Shown here piece by piece: positions 21,712 through 32,451 of a stretch of 64,000 nt of DNA. This DNA is from Fulvia fulva (Eukaryota; Ascomycota; Dothideomycetes; Mycosphaerellales; Mycosphaerellaceae). The stretch is taken from contig NC_063013.1 in assembly GCF_020509005.1 (NCBI RefSeq), positions 4,030,001-4,094,000 on the forward strand, given 5' to 3'. The notes beneath the pieces were generated by a model. That model did not search any database, had not been told where the DNA came from, and saw only the letters and a program-made list of their open reading frames with translations. How positions within the stretch are numbered: position 1 is the first letter of the stretch; the number at the start of each line of letters is the position of its first letter. A program made the translations under genes and the position numbers.

Positions 21712-22443
21712 ATGGTCTTCACGCAGTTGCTCTCGCTGGCTCTCGCTGCTACTGCAGCTGCAGCTCCTCTGGTCCCAAGACAGATCACATGTGCTGAGGG
21801 TCTCTACATCATCGTCGCGAGAGGATCGAACCAGCCTGTGGGAGAGGGCTCTGTGGGACCTGTTGGGGACATGATCGAAGCTCGGATACCTGGATCGTAC
21901 TCTGTCGCCGTGGACTATCCTGCTGTTATCATCGGAGACGGGGATACCTACTTCAGCTCGGTCATCGACGGCATTAACGATGCAAGGGAGAAGGTCGAAG
22001 CATATGTTGCAGCCTGCGGGTCTGGCAGCAGAATTGCTTTGGTTGGCTACAGCCAGGGAGGTCAGGTTATGACAGATCTCCTTGCCGGTGGTACTGGGAA
22101 ACCGGCTCCTTTGGCAGAGCAGTATCGACAGAACAGTAAGTTCTTGCATTGTTTCTTGACCGATGCCATACTGACTTTTCTTCCAGTCGTTGGTGCAGCA
22201 GTCTTCGGCGACCCACGATTCAATGCAGGACAGGCGATCAGCGCAGGCCAGTCGACGTCTAACGGAATCTTCGCCCGAATCTCAAGCCGAGCGCGACTGA
22301 ACACCTACTCGAATGTGCTGCGCAGCTACTGCGATGAGGGCGACCCATTCTGCTCTTCAGACTTCAACTTGGCCGTGCACTTCGCAGTCGTGGAGAAGTA
22401 TGCCCAAGCTGCCACTGACTTTATTGTTGGCGTAGCATCATAG
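21712..22443 (+). CDS. Secreted cutinase / acetylxylan esterase family (CE5)
   Basis: Exons 21712-22135 and 22187-22443 (51-nt intron, GTAAGT..TTCCAG) give 226 residues. Signal peptide is residues 1-18 or so, followed by PLVPRQ. The serine nucleophile lies in GYSQGG (Ser114), the acid in YCDEGDPFC (Asp194) and the base in AVHFAVV (His206), the cutinase-type triad; flanking cysteines can form the usual disulfides. Known family reaction: hydrolysis of ester bonds in cutin or acetylated xylan, outside the cell. The early CAEGLYIIVARGSNQP stretch is more like acetylxylan esterases than classical cutinases, so the substrate is open. The intron is a multiple of three with no stop; retention would insert 17 residues next to the active-site region. 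Confidence 0.92.
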   Translation: MVFTQLLSLALAATAAAAPLVPRQITCAEGLYIIVARGSNQPVGEGSVGPVGDMIEARIPGSYSVAVDYPAVIIGDGDTYFSSVIDGINDAREKVEAYVAACGSGSRIALVGYSQGGQVMTDLLAGGTGKPAPLAEQYRQNSKFLHCFLTDAILTFLPVVGAAVFGDPRFNAGQAISAGQSTSNGIFARISSRARLNTYSNVLRSYCDEGDPFCSSDFNLAVHFAVVEKYAQAATDFIVGVAS

Positions 22444-22599
22444 AGAACTCTCTGAAGTATGTAGAGCATATGATGCCCTGATGAAACGTTTAAACGCATA
22501 ATGCTCATGAAGCTATTAATTACACCTGCTCTATCGGTATTATGATTCTATGGAATATCTCACTGGTGGATGCTGTCATCTCCTATCCAACCTTCGCCC

Positions 22600-23315
22600 T
22601 TACAACAGCGCAGAGACCAAGCCGACAATACCACCAGCTCCGAGCAATATCGCTCTCACCATGTTCTGCTGCCCAAACTTTGCCAGCCTCTCCTCAACCT
22701 CCTTGTCGTCCGCTTTCGAAGAATCCTTGTCAGTCTTTGTCATCGGTCCACTCAGATCCCTCAACTCATCCTGTGGCTTCTTGCTGTTGACCGAGTCCTC
22801 AGCACTGTACTGGCCAGGCTTGATACCCTGCTGACGCTTCTCTGCCGCGCTGTTCTTGCTTCGCGATCCGCCCAGTTCCTCATTCTTCTTGATCAGAGCG
22901 AAGTTGTTGGGGACCATGACGTTCATGGTGAAGGGGCCGATGCTGAAGGCTAGGAGGGCTGCGGCAAGGAAGCCGTTGACTTTGAGGCCGTTGGTTGTTT
23001 TGAAGAGCTGAGTGATTGTGCGGAGGTTGGAAGGGAGGGCGTCGAATGCTAGATAGGCGAAGCCGACTGAGGAGAGGACCTGGACATTGCGTTAGTTGTG
23101 GAATGTAGGCCATGTGGAAGGCTACGTACTGATGCTTGGGGGAAGATATGAGAGCCGCGACTAAAGAGCCATCGAATCTGAGGCAGTGCTCGATCTGCTG
23201 GTTGAGACTGAATCTCGGGGACGTCGAAGAGGGAGAGGCCTGCTATGCCGCCTGCGGCAAGGAGCGATACTGTTACGCTGAGCGTCTGAACTGCTATTGT
23301 TGTGAAGCCTGCCAT
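22600..23315 (-). CDS. DUF1772 / anthrone-oxygenase-like small membrane protein
   Basis: Exon 1 23315-23130 and exon 2 23079-22600, with a 50-nt intron (GTACGT..CCAG); both junctions are phase 0 and give 221 residues. It starts MAGFTTIAVQTLSVTVSLLAAGGIAGLSL, a first membrane helix. After the splice come VLSSVGFAYLAFDALP and a helix FLAAALLAFSIGPFTMNVMVPNN. A Lys/Glu-rich loop and a terminal helix (MVRAILLGAGGIVGLVSALL) follow. The four-helix layout with N-x-PxNN-like motif resembles the DUF1772 group that includes anthrone oxygenases. That group is named for aflatoxin/emodin-type chemistry, but most members are uncharacterised, and no polyketide synthase is present in this window. Confidence 0.75.
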
Positions 23316-25516
23316 CGTGAGATGTTCTGTCGTTGCTGAGGATCACTGTCTGGTGTAGAAGCTGAGCTGGGGAGGAAGATGCTTCAGAGAGAAACGGTCT
23401 TGTACTGTGGCTCCTGTACCTTGATATCCCTACGCTACAGTCGTATGAACACTACAAGATCAACATTACATCGTTTCTACGTATGTTGCTGTTGGCGGAC
23501 TCCGACATGCTCGGCCTTTCGAAATCTCCTGGGGCCTGACATTTGCACGAGCCTCGAACGTCATAGCACTAATCACGGGTCAAGCCGCTAGAACTATCAG
23601 CCCCGCCGCTAGAACACCCATCCCTTCCTTTTTGCTTTGTCCCGCACAGCGCTGCACCAGCATATGCTATTTCGTACAAGACACCCAGATCTCAACAGGC
23701 GGTGCCGGGAATATCATCGACTGGCGTGAACACGATGATGTCGGCGTTGAACTTGAGGATATTGGACATAGCCGGTCTGGCTTGCGATGTGTCCATCTCG
23801 ACGTGGAACATATCTGACATTGGTCTTCACGATCTTCAGACCAAAGACTGGCGTCGTCGATGCGGCCACTGTCTATGTCATCGAATCGTCTGACGCCAAG
23901 CCAGTACGACTGTCTGGAGCGGAAATACAGGTCACGACTAGGAGGGCCGTTAATGATCTGTCGCTATTGCCTCGATGAATGGATTGCAGCATCAGACAGC
24001 TCTGTTCCGATCCGTTTACTCGCGCGGGTCAAAGGCTCGGTCAAGACGCGGAGCGGTGATCGTTGTGCAGAAGCTGCTCGACACATGTATGGAGCTCTGT
24101 ACGCAGTTTCATGGCGGCGTGTACCTTGGACCAAGGCCTGCATGCGTGGTCTCAATCGGACCAAGGGCTCTCAATAACGGAGGCGATCAACTTCACTACA
24201 GTGGGACTGCTACTTGATAGCTACGACAGCCACACCGCAGCGCGGCACCTTCGTGCGGAGGAAGGGCCGTGGAGCAGGCGTGCGCTATTATAACCAAATC
24301 GAAGACACCTCGAGCGCTGGACGTGGGCCACGGATGATGGCCTCTTTTCCCTTGGTAAAAGGCCTGGAATAGCCCTCATTCGGAAAACCTAGACTCGTTC
24401 TCACCCCATCCAACGCCAGTGCTGTTCATGCTACGAGGATCATGATGTAAGTGCTTAGCCGTGCTTGGAACAGAGGCCGATTGAGGAGCCCGCCTTCGAG
24501 AGCCCACTAATCCTTCCACGGCTGTCTTAACGGTCTGCCTGTCCTTGCCTGACGATTTGCAGTTTGGTCCTGGCAGTCGATATCGTTTTTGAATTCGCTA
24601 CAGTTCTTTCACCAAATCAGGCATTGCAGCAGAAACCTTTAGCGTTTATACTCGCTACCGACTTTCTTGCAATCCAGGCCGCTGCGGATCCGGATAATCG
24701 GCACAGGTAGCACATCGGCACGGCCATAGGACGGATAGCTGACATGCTAGTAGTAGATGAAGCCGGTGGCCTTTACCAGGTCTCTTTGATGAAGTTCCGG
24801 CAAGAGCTACGCTGGGAATAGTCACGGAAGAACTTGCGGATTGCAGCACACGTTCTTACGCAAGACGTTCGCGTTGTTGAGCCCGGCGATCTGGTTCATA
24901 GGGCTGGACTTACGGACTTGAGCCCAGCTCTCGCTTTCGGCATCGGAATAGCTTCAGCGACAGTAGCCTACATCGTCGCCATCGTGAAGCTCTCGTTTTT
25001 GCGAGTAGGCGAGGTTGTTTTTGCATTCGGCTTGGCAGGACGTGACGTGGAGGTTGCAGTTCGCTCTTCTTTTGCCTGGAGAGACAGTGGTAGTCGTACC
25101 TGCTCGCGGCCCTGCTATTAGATTACAGAAACACGTTCACCTGCACTCGGAACTTGGTCAGATGTCACTCGGAAGAAGTCTCGGCCACTTTCGTTCGGAA
25201 CATCGCCCAGGTAAGAGTAATACAAAATCTTCTCACTGGCCAGACTCCGCATCGGAAATGTGTTTGAGTTTGCTTTACTGCACGCCACCAGCGCTGCGGG
25301 GAAAAGCATGTCGATCATAGCAGAAGGGAGGGCTGGGCACAGGACGACCGTGACCTGGAGCCTCTGAAAGAATTAACCGCACCTTAGCTGTTTTCTTCCT
25401 GAGCCAGAGAGTTTTCAAGCAGATCTGTGCAAAAACTAGGACTCCCGCTGCTGTACGGTAAATGCGGCCTGATCACTTCTCATCGTCTGTTTGCCGTGAA
25501 GGCCTCTGCGGCTAGG
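23316..25516. other. Gene-poor stretch, possible relic coding sequence
   Basis: 2.2 kb with no gene I can support. On the minus strand, 23820-23692 encodes a 42-residue frame starting MSDMFHVEMDTSQ and ending FTPVDDIPGTAC, and just upstream another frame reads TTPVFGLKIVKTNVRYV. Both look more protein-like than chance, yet I cannot join them into a gene. The rest is short overlapping frames. The 3' part holds the upstream region of the Zn2Cys6 gene. Confidence 0.4.
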
Positions 25517-27985
25517 ATGACTGCCATAGCGGTAAACGGCTCAGAGCCACAGGCGATGCACACAGACGACACAATACTACTGAGTCCCGGTGCGAACGCA
25601 CGTGGCAAGCTGAAGCAAAGACGCTCACGAAAGGCTTGTCAGCATTGCCACACACGCAAGATACGCTGCAACGTGCTGGAGAACGGGACGCCGTGTTCGA
25701 ATTGTGTGGACGCGGGAACAACATGCATAATCCGCCGACGAAAGAACCAAAGGTGAGGTCATATTGTCGGCGACATGCTGCCTGATCTTTGACTGACGTG
25801 TTATGTCAGACGCGAGTCTACGCCACCAGATCAGAACGGGCACCACGCTGTGATAGACCAGTCACATAGCTGGAGGTTACCTACACCATCGGGGTGGCCC
25901 GACAACACTGCTCAGAGGCCTTCATTACCACCAAGAGCTCCTAGCCAAAGCAGCGCACCATACACCGCGCAGAATGGCACGAGCATCGAGAACGGCTCGC
26001 AAAGCTCCGCCTCGCCAGATACTGGGCAATTATGGACTGTCGACACTGGTGCAGGTCTCGCATGGGACCAGAATGCCCTGGTGGATGCATCTTCTGCGAG
26101 CTGTGATTTCTCGCATCTGACGGATCTGGATGACATATTTACCTTCACAGGGAACACCTTGCTTCCTCCTATACCGCAGCAGCATGACTATGCAGCATGG
26201 CACCAGCCCTTGACACAGCAGAATCTGAGCCCGCCTCCCATTCTACCAAGCCCTGGGGTCAATGTAGTGAACGGAGCCGGCAATGTAGGACCGCGCAGGG
26301 CCTCGTTTGTGCCTACGTCTGTACACATACCTGGGCTCAATCCTCGGGACCACGAGTATCTCCGGGGCGAGGGCTGCTTCGACTTGCCGCCCGCGACGGT
26401 CTTGCGGCAAATGATGCACATGTACTTTCGGATGAACCATCCCAACCTACCTATTGTTGCGGAGGATCAATTCTGGGCTTTGTGGAGTGGCGATGAGTAC
26501 AGGGTCGGCGAGTATTCCTACCTGCTATTACGGGCGATGATCTTCGCCGCCACAAGTGTAAGTGCAGTCCTACGAGCGAATGTGCTGTATACTGACTCAA
26601 GAGCACAGTACACGGAGCCAGAGGTGCTATCCACCATCGGATTTGTTAGCAAGCGCGAGGCACGTAATACTCATTATCGTCAAGCAAAGGTGTGTACGCA
26701 ACAAAATGGTCTGCATACCAAACGCTAACTTGAGCAGCTGCTTTTCGATTTCGGCATCGAACGTGACCCTGTCTGCAGTGCACAGGCATGTCTGCTTCTC
26801 TCGTACAACGCGCCGAACTACAACATCATGCGGTTGAACACGTACTGGGTTACCAATGCGATGCGATTTGCCAGGATTGCAAGAGCGGACTTCTATGACA
26901 AGATTCGAGATCCAGTCAGATCCAAGCTCCTCAAACGACTGTGGTGGGGAGTGATCTTCAGAGACAGGATCCTGTCAATGGGGCTTCGCCGATCCCTCCA
27001 AGTAGAGCTGGAACCTGCGTGGGCAGAGGGCGACAAGCATGTTATCACTGCCTTAGACTTCCAGAATGAGCTTGGCAAGTCGCCAGTGCACGACACGGAG
27101 ACACAGCTTCGCGTTGTGGAGGTCGTGGGCGCAACATGTCGGCTCATGCAGTGCCTGACAAATGCCGGTCTCATACTGTACCGTTACGAACACCTCGACG
27201 ACCGCCTGGACAATGTTGGGAAGTCGATTCCTCAGACGATCCAGGATATCAAGCGCTGTCTGGAGACATTACGACATTGGCATGATCATGCCATTCGACT
27301 ATTTCCATTCCCGGTCAGCTTAGACGACGCCCCGGAGACAATCTGCGTATATGCCAACATGATGTTCTCATATCATGCAGCAGCAGTATTCGGCCTGAAC
27401 ACATATCTCATTTTGATACGGGAAGTATTCTCTCAAGCCAAAGCACTGTTTTCACTAGAGGAAGCCCACGAAGCACTCCAAGTGGCAAACACCGACGTGT
27501 CAAGGAGAACACAAGAGCTCGTGCAAGTCCGGCTCGTCAAGTATCTTCCTATCAGCGCTTCGGCTGTTCTGGCGCTGCCTCTGATCCTGCAAGCAATCAA
27601 CGTGTCAGCTGCGAGAGGGTCAGGAATGGAGGCCGTCGAGAGGCGCAGACTAGACGTCTTCACCCGGACGCTGAAAAGTCAGCAGCAGAGTTTCGATGGC
27701 TCAGACTTTTGCGCAGATGCTCTTGCCAACATCGTGGCCTATGCGCAGGACGATTCGAAGTTTGTCAGCTCAATGACGACCTGGCGCGATGGCAAAGACA
27801 CACATGGTGGTAATGCCGCGAACGGAAACGGTGCTCACAAGGTCCGGCTCGATTGGGGCAACCTGGTTTATAAGAGGCCAAGGCTGTTCCTGCGGCTGGT
27901 CTTGTATCTAGACCATGCTTTCAGCACCGGAGGTCCGCCCGGAGACGACGACTTTCCCGAGGTGTTGCAGAAAAGTGCGGTATAA
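25517..27985 (+). CDS. Zn2Cys6 fungal-specific transcription factor
   Basis: Exons 25517-25752, 25810-26557, 26609-26689 and 26738-27985 (introns 57, 51 and 48 nt) give 770 residues. The first ATG is at 25517; another in frame is at 25556. The binuclear zinc cluster is CQHCHTRKIRC, then CSNC and C, with spacing C-x2-C-x6-C-x8-C-x2-C-x6-C (about residues 41-70), led by a basic KQRRSRKAC stretch. The fungal-specific regulatory domain includes MYFRMNHPNLPIV and LLLSYNAPNYN, then LLKRLWWGVIFRDR, a layout I associate with cutinase transcription factor 1 beta-like and Far-type regulators. The nucleus is the expected site; DNA target and inducer are unknown. The second intron is in frame without a stop, so an isoform 17 residues longer is possible. 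Confidence 0.88.
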
Positions 27986-28862
27986 GAATCTGCGACGATG
28001 TCTTAGGTAGGAGAGGCAAACGACAGATGTTCCAACAGTGTACGTGGATCAGAACAATGGTGAAGACTATGTGATGTGTACCCAGACGCGCAGTGATGTC
28101 CCTGGGCGAGATGGTCGTCAAGAGTGCCTCGACAGTTGGCAAACTCACTGCAAACACCACCTGACACCACGTATTCATTGCGGCTGTGATCCATGTCTTC
28201 CAATTCCGCCGTCTTCCTGACACCTGGCACTGTGCATTGCACTTCTCTCCATCATCCGGCTTGAGCCACGTATCATGTATGATCAAACGTGGTCCCGTGA
28301 CGCCACCAGGGCGTGTCATGTCCAATTTCGCGGTAGCATGGATGCGGCACACTAATACTCCGTGATGCGGCACACTAGTGTCTCCAGTCTTCACCGCGTC
28401 ATGCCATGCATGTCGAACACACTGACCACAGGCTCCTGCACCCTGCACATGCCGGCAACAGAACATGGCCGCACCTGTGACTGCACTTGCCAAATAATAG
28501 CGGTGCGGCAGGACCAAAGGCACATGTACGCTCGCTGCTGCCTTCTGGCTCAGAGTGCAATACACATCTGGATGCTGGATGCTGGATGCACCTTCGCGGT
28601 TCACCTCATCAGTGCACACAGAAACTAACGCACAATTTCCTGACTTTGAATTTGATCATCCTTCCCCTTTGCGCCGGAGGTCATGACAGGCAGTCGCTTG
28701 CACAGGGAGAAGTATAATCAGCCCGCCCAGGAACGCTGACATTAAATGAATGCCAACTGTCTCACCCACCACGCCCCCCCCCAACAACTTTGACAGCACC
28801 ACATCTCTAGCAACCTACACTCCTGGGCTGCGCGCACTGCTACGCCAACACCTCTCCCAATC
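27986..28862. other. Intergenic, upstream of sterol reductase
   Basis: 877 bp. Two near-identical GATGCGGCACACTA segments lie at about 28343 and 28364, and a triplicated GGATGCT-type unit at about 28568. A C-rich tract (9 C) lies at about 28774. I see no gene. The 3' end is the reductase promoter. Confidence 0.5.
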
Positions 28863-30221
28863 ATGACGGTGGAGATTCTGGCAACTCTCAGTCCAGAGCT
28901 GGCGAAGCCGGTGCTATGGGGCCGAAACACCAAAGCCAAACTCGAGAACACGTTGGGATGCTTGGGTATGGTGATCGGATGTCCCATTCTCATCGTTCTG
29001 AATTGGACCGCCCTCGAGCACTACAATGGCTCGCTCCTCGAGACATTCCAAGCTGCATTCGACCAAGGAGCGCTTCCATTCCTTCTGAACCATCTCCCTC
29101 GACCATCAACACCTGCTATTGCCGGGTACGCAGCATGGCTGTTATGGCAGGCACTGTTGTACGGCATTCTACCAGGAACGACCTGCTATGGCCAGCGCAC
29201 ACCAGGTGGCAAGCTCATGCAGTACACAGCAAACGGACTGCTCGCATGGGCCATCACGCACGTGCTCTACTTCACCGCCTCCGCAGCCGGAGTCCTCGAC
29301 GCCGCCATCGTTGCCAAGCACTGGGAAGGACTCTTGGTAGCAGTCAACGTCTACGGCTTTTTCCTCGCCGCTCTCGCACAGCTCAAAGGCTACTACTTCC
29401 CATCACACCCGGAAGACAGAAAGCTATCCGGATCGTGGATCTACGACTTCTGGGCAGGTGTCGAGCTCAACCCACGCTTCGGCACGTACTGGGACTTTAA
29501 GTTCTTTCACAATGGACGACCTGGAATCGTGGCTTGGACGCTGGTTGATCTTTCATGGGCAGCGTACCAGTATCAGACACTAGGCTACGTAACGGCGTCA
29601 ATGTGGATTGTCCTGGTGTTGCAAGCAGTGTATACTGTGGACTTCTTCTGGCACGAGGATTGGTACACCCGCACGATCGATATCAGCCATGACCACTTTG
29701 GCTTCATGCTAGCGTGGGGAGATACTACGTTCTTGCCGACTTTCTATACGCTACAGGCACAATATCTGGCAAGATATCCGACTCATTTGACCCTAATTCA
29801 GTCAGCCGCCATCATGGCATTGGGAGTGACAAGCTACATCATTTTCAGACAGGCGAATTCCCAGCGCGATTATGTCCGCAGACACAACGGGAATGCAAAG
29901 CTCTGGGGCCGTCCAGCAACTTACATCAGAGTCAAGTATCAGACGAGCGACAACAAGACTCATGACAGTCTTCTACTCACTAGCGGATGGTGGGGAGTGG
30001 CCAGACACGCAAACTACCTGGCAGATCTGGTACAGAGCTGGGCGTTCTGCGCAACGTGTGGTTTCACCCACTTCCTGCCATGGTCGTACTTCTTCTTCAT
30101 GTGTATCCTCCTGCACCATCGGATCGGAAGGGATGACAGGCGGTGTCGGAACAAGTATGGCGAGAAGTGGGAGGAGTACTGCAAGCTGGTGCCATGTCGC
30201 TTGATTCCTGGAGTGTACTGA
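28863..30221 (+). CDS. Sterol delta7-reductase, DHCR7 type (ERG4/ERG24 superfamily)
   Basis: Single exon, 452 residues, with about nine hydrophobic segments. The diagnostic stretch is ELNPRFGTYWDFKFFHNGRPG followed by IVAWTL, which matches animal and plant 7-dehydrocholesterol reductases (FDFK-FFxNGRPGIVAWTL). C14 reductases (Erg24) and C24(28) reductases (Erg4) differ here. Further family blocks are DFFWHEDWYTRTIDISHDHFG, SGWWGVARHANY and the C-terminal RDDRRCRNKYG then LIPGVY. Known reaction: NADPH-dependent reduction of the sterol delta7 double bond in the ER. Ergosterol keeps its delta7 bond, so a delta7-reductase would direct sterols to another end product. It lies 2.4 kb from an EBP-type isomerase gene. 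Substrate is inferred only. Confidence 0.85.
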   Translation: MTVEILATLSPELAKPVLWGRNTKAKLENTLGCLGMVIGCPILIVLNWTALEHYNGSLLETFQAAFDQGALPFLLNHLPRPSTPAIAGYAAWLLWQALLYGILPGTTCYGQRTPGGKLMQYTANGLLAWAITHVLYFTASAAGVLDAAIVAKHWEGLLVAVNVYGFFLAALAQLKGYYFPSHPEDRKLSGSWIYDFWAGVELNPRFGTYWDFKFFHNGRPGIVAWTLVDLSWAAYQYQTLGYVTASMWIVLVLQAVYTVDFFWHEDWYTRTIDISHDHFGFMLAWGDTTFLPTFYTLQAQYLARYPTHLTLIQSAAIMALGVTSYIIFRQANSQRDYVRRHNGNAKLWGRPATYIRVKYQTSDNKTHDSLLLTSGWWGVARHANYLADLVQSWAFCATCGFTHFLPWSYFFFMCILLHHRIGRDDRRCRNKYGEKWEEYCKLVPCRLIPGVY

Positions 30222-30402
30222 GGGAGAATAATTGAGAGCATTGGTGGCGGACGTAGTGGGAGTTCTTAGAAATAGACGCATCCTAGCGTAGACACAGCGC
30301 CTCACTCACCTGAGGATCGTAATTCGGTATAGACTTTTTTTGTCCCTACGAATTTTGTATCCAGCTACCGCTCTGCTCACGCAAAAGATTGGGTCCTCGA
30401 TC

Positions 30403-30835
30403 TCAGCGGCTTTCAAATCCAGCTACAGCAGGACCGATGAAGAGGATCGGAGGCTCAGCCACTACAAACTCCTCTGCAAATGCCTGGAATAGCTGCTTAT
30501 GCTTTGGGTCCTGTCTGTGCGCGTCGAGGTCTTCGCGTGTCTTGTATCTGTCGTGGGGAGTGAGATGATGCCTGGGAAGGTACTGTGCATTATCACTGAC
30601 CTCTCGACTAGCGCAGATCGGCCACCATCGCCTTCCCTGTGCAGCTGGAATTGCAATGTGTTTGGTTCACTTTCGCGTACGTACTTTGCGTACTCTTCTT
30701 GTCAATTGCTGGGACTACGGAGTGTCAGTGGTTGTTTATCGCTCCCATGGAGGGACTCCTATGACTGACTCTTTCATGCTTGCCTTCGGCAGGTTGCACG
30801 ATTGCGATCAAAGTCACTTCCTGAGAGTCAGACAT
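30403..30835 (-). CDS. Small ABM-type (antibiotic biosynthesis monooxygenase) protein
   Basis: Model assembled here; no exon exceeds 150 nt. Exon 1 30835-30770 (MSDSQEVTLIAIVQPAEGK, then HER), exon 2 about 30692-30601 (YAKYVRESEPNTLQFQLHRE...), exon 3 30547-30403 (YKTREDLDAHRQDPKHKQL...FIGPAVAGFESR); about 100 residues. Intron 2 (53 nt, GTCAGT..ACAG) fits well. The 3' end of intron 1 is uncertain, since the good TAG acceptor puts a stop in frame and a weaker one must be used. The pattern of an initial strand, GK, ESEP, QLHR and then YK-x5-DxH is the dimeric ferredoxin-like ABM fold, also seen in small quinol monooxygenases. Substrate unknown. Confidence 0.6.
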
Positions 30836-31141
30836 CGTTCTTAATGACGAGGTCAATCTAGAGAGGCACTCACGCTCATCGCAACGGACCGCTTATGTAG
30901 ATTCGCAAACGCCCAGGAACTGGCAGACGAGCTGGCCTGCAGCTGGAGACTCCGATGTGCATCAGAGCAAAAGCTGAAGCTGCTGTGAAACCATCTCAGC
31001 CGGTTGTAGTATGATATCCTGCGCGCGCCTCGTTAAGTTATCCATCTGGGGTATCTCGAACATTCACGCCATGCGCCAAGTGCTGCACTGCTTCCACTGT
31101 GCATAAAAGAGACCTCAACGCCATATGCCGCATGCTCTCGC
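30836..31141. other. Intergenic
   Basis: 306 bp containing the presumed promoter of the ABM gene and the 3' flank of mtw1. No further feature seen. Confidence 0.5.
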
Positions 31142-32169
31142 TCATCTCGATCGTGATCGCGCATTCTGCGCGCCACCTAATGCCTGCGCAACACTTTCAA
31201 TGCCTTCTAGCTCTTCGCGACCCATTCTTCGCCCGGCAGTAAGTGACGACCCAGCACCAGATTCAGGGTCGATGCCTTTTCTCTCCAAAGCTCGCCTGGT
31301 CTGCGCATTGAGGTACTGCCTACGCCTGCCATCCATCGAGTCGGAGTCGTCGAATCTGGCCTGGCGTGGGTTTGAATTGTTCTGCATGGCGTCCTTGAGT
31401 TTCTCGAGAAGTTGCTGCAGCGCTGGGATCTGCTTGAGTGTCTCCTGGGTATCCTGTGCCAAGTTCTGCGCCTGTGCTGTTGCTTCTGAGGACTTGAGGA
31501 ATGCGAACGGCGCCTTGTTCTCACTCTCTTCGCCTTCCTGCTTCGGTTCTGCGCCGATCAGTCTGCTTAGCTGGGAGAGAATCGCAGCGTTCCGCGCCTC
31601 TTCCGCCTTGAGCATGGTATTCAGTTTTGCTGTTTCGTGAAGTTTCCGCCGCTGTAGCTGCACCTGCTGTGGTGTAGGGACCTCATCCGCATTCACGACA
31701 TCGACACCCTTGTAATGGTCCAGCCGGACCCAATTCGCCAAATCTTCCTCAGCATGACCGACCGCAAGTATGTTCCTCAAGGTGTAAATCTCAAATTTGT
31801 CAAAGTCCTTGTCGACGGTCGCGTTCAGAAGGCTTTCCAGCTTCACAATGCCATTGTCGACCTCATTCTGCTTGAGCTCTGCAAGCCTCTCTCGTCTCGC
31901 CTCGTCGTTCGGTAGTGATACGGCGGTCTCCTCGTCGAGCTGGAAGCCAAGTTGCTGTGCTGTCGTTCCGCCGAAGCCTTCTTCTATCGCATTGACGGCT
32001 CGAAACACGAGCTCGTTGACGGTGTTGATTATGTCGTCTAGCAGTGTCTGCGGGGTTCGTCAGTCAGTCGCGACACAACGCGATAGTCAGCGAGGGCGAT
32101 ATGTACCAGAGGAGTATATCGGAAGTGTTCAGTGAGCAGCGCGTTTGTTGTCTGCTTGTTGGACGCCAT
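31142..32169 (-). CDS. mtw1: Kinetochore protein Mis12/Mtw1
   Basis: Exon 1 32169-32107 (MASNKQTTNALLTEHFRYTP L) and exon 2 32047-31142, with a 59-nt intron (GTACAT..CGCAG), phase 0; 322 residues. The junction reads FRYTPL then TLLDDIINTVNELVFRAVNA, the N-terminal Mis12 signature (TEHFxYxPxxLLDDIINxVN). Helical coiled-coil segments follow around residues 90-250, and the tail is Arg/Ser-rich. Known role: subunit of the four-protein MIND/Mis12 complex that links inner-kinetochore CENP-C to Ndc80 and KNL1. Length is as expected for filamentous fungi. Confidence 0.92.
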
Positions 32170-32451
32170 AGTGTTGTCTTGGTGAAGTTCGAGATGCGAT
32201 CTGCGATCTGCGAAGGTGGGACTTGGAGGAGACGCGCCGTGCTCGCGTCGTTGCCCCGTCGATCGATGATAAACACGAGTGAGCATTTTATGTCGTGTGA
32301 TTCATTGAACTCGAGTGTTATCTAGCTGTATGCATCCCAGTCTTGTCCATATCAGCTTGCATGTGAGCGTCTTCACTTCACTCCATCTGTCACATTCAAC
32401 ATCAACGACGCCATCTCGCATCTCGCGGCAACCATGCACGAGAGAAACCAA

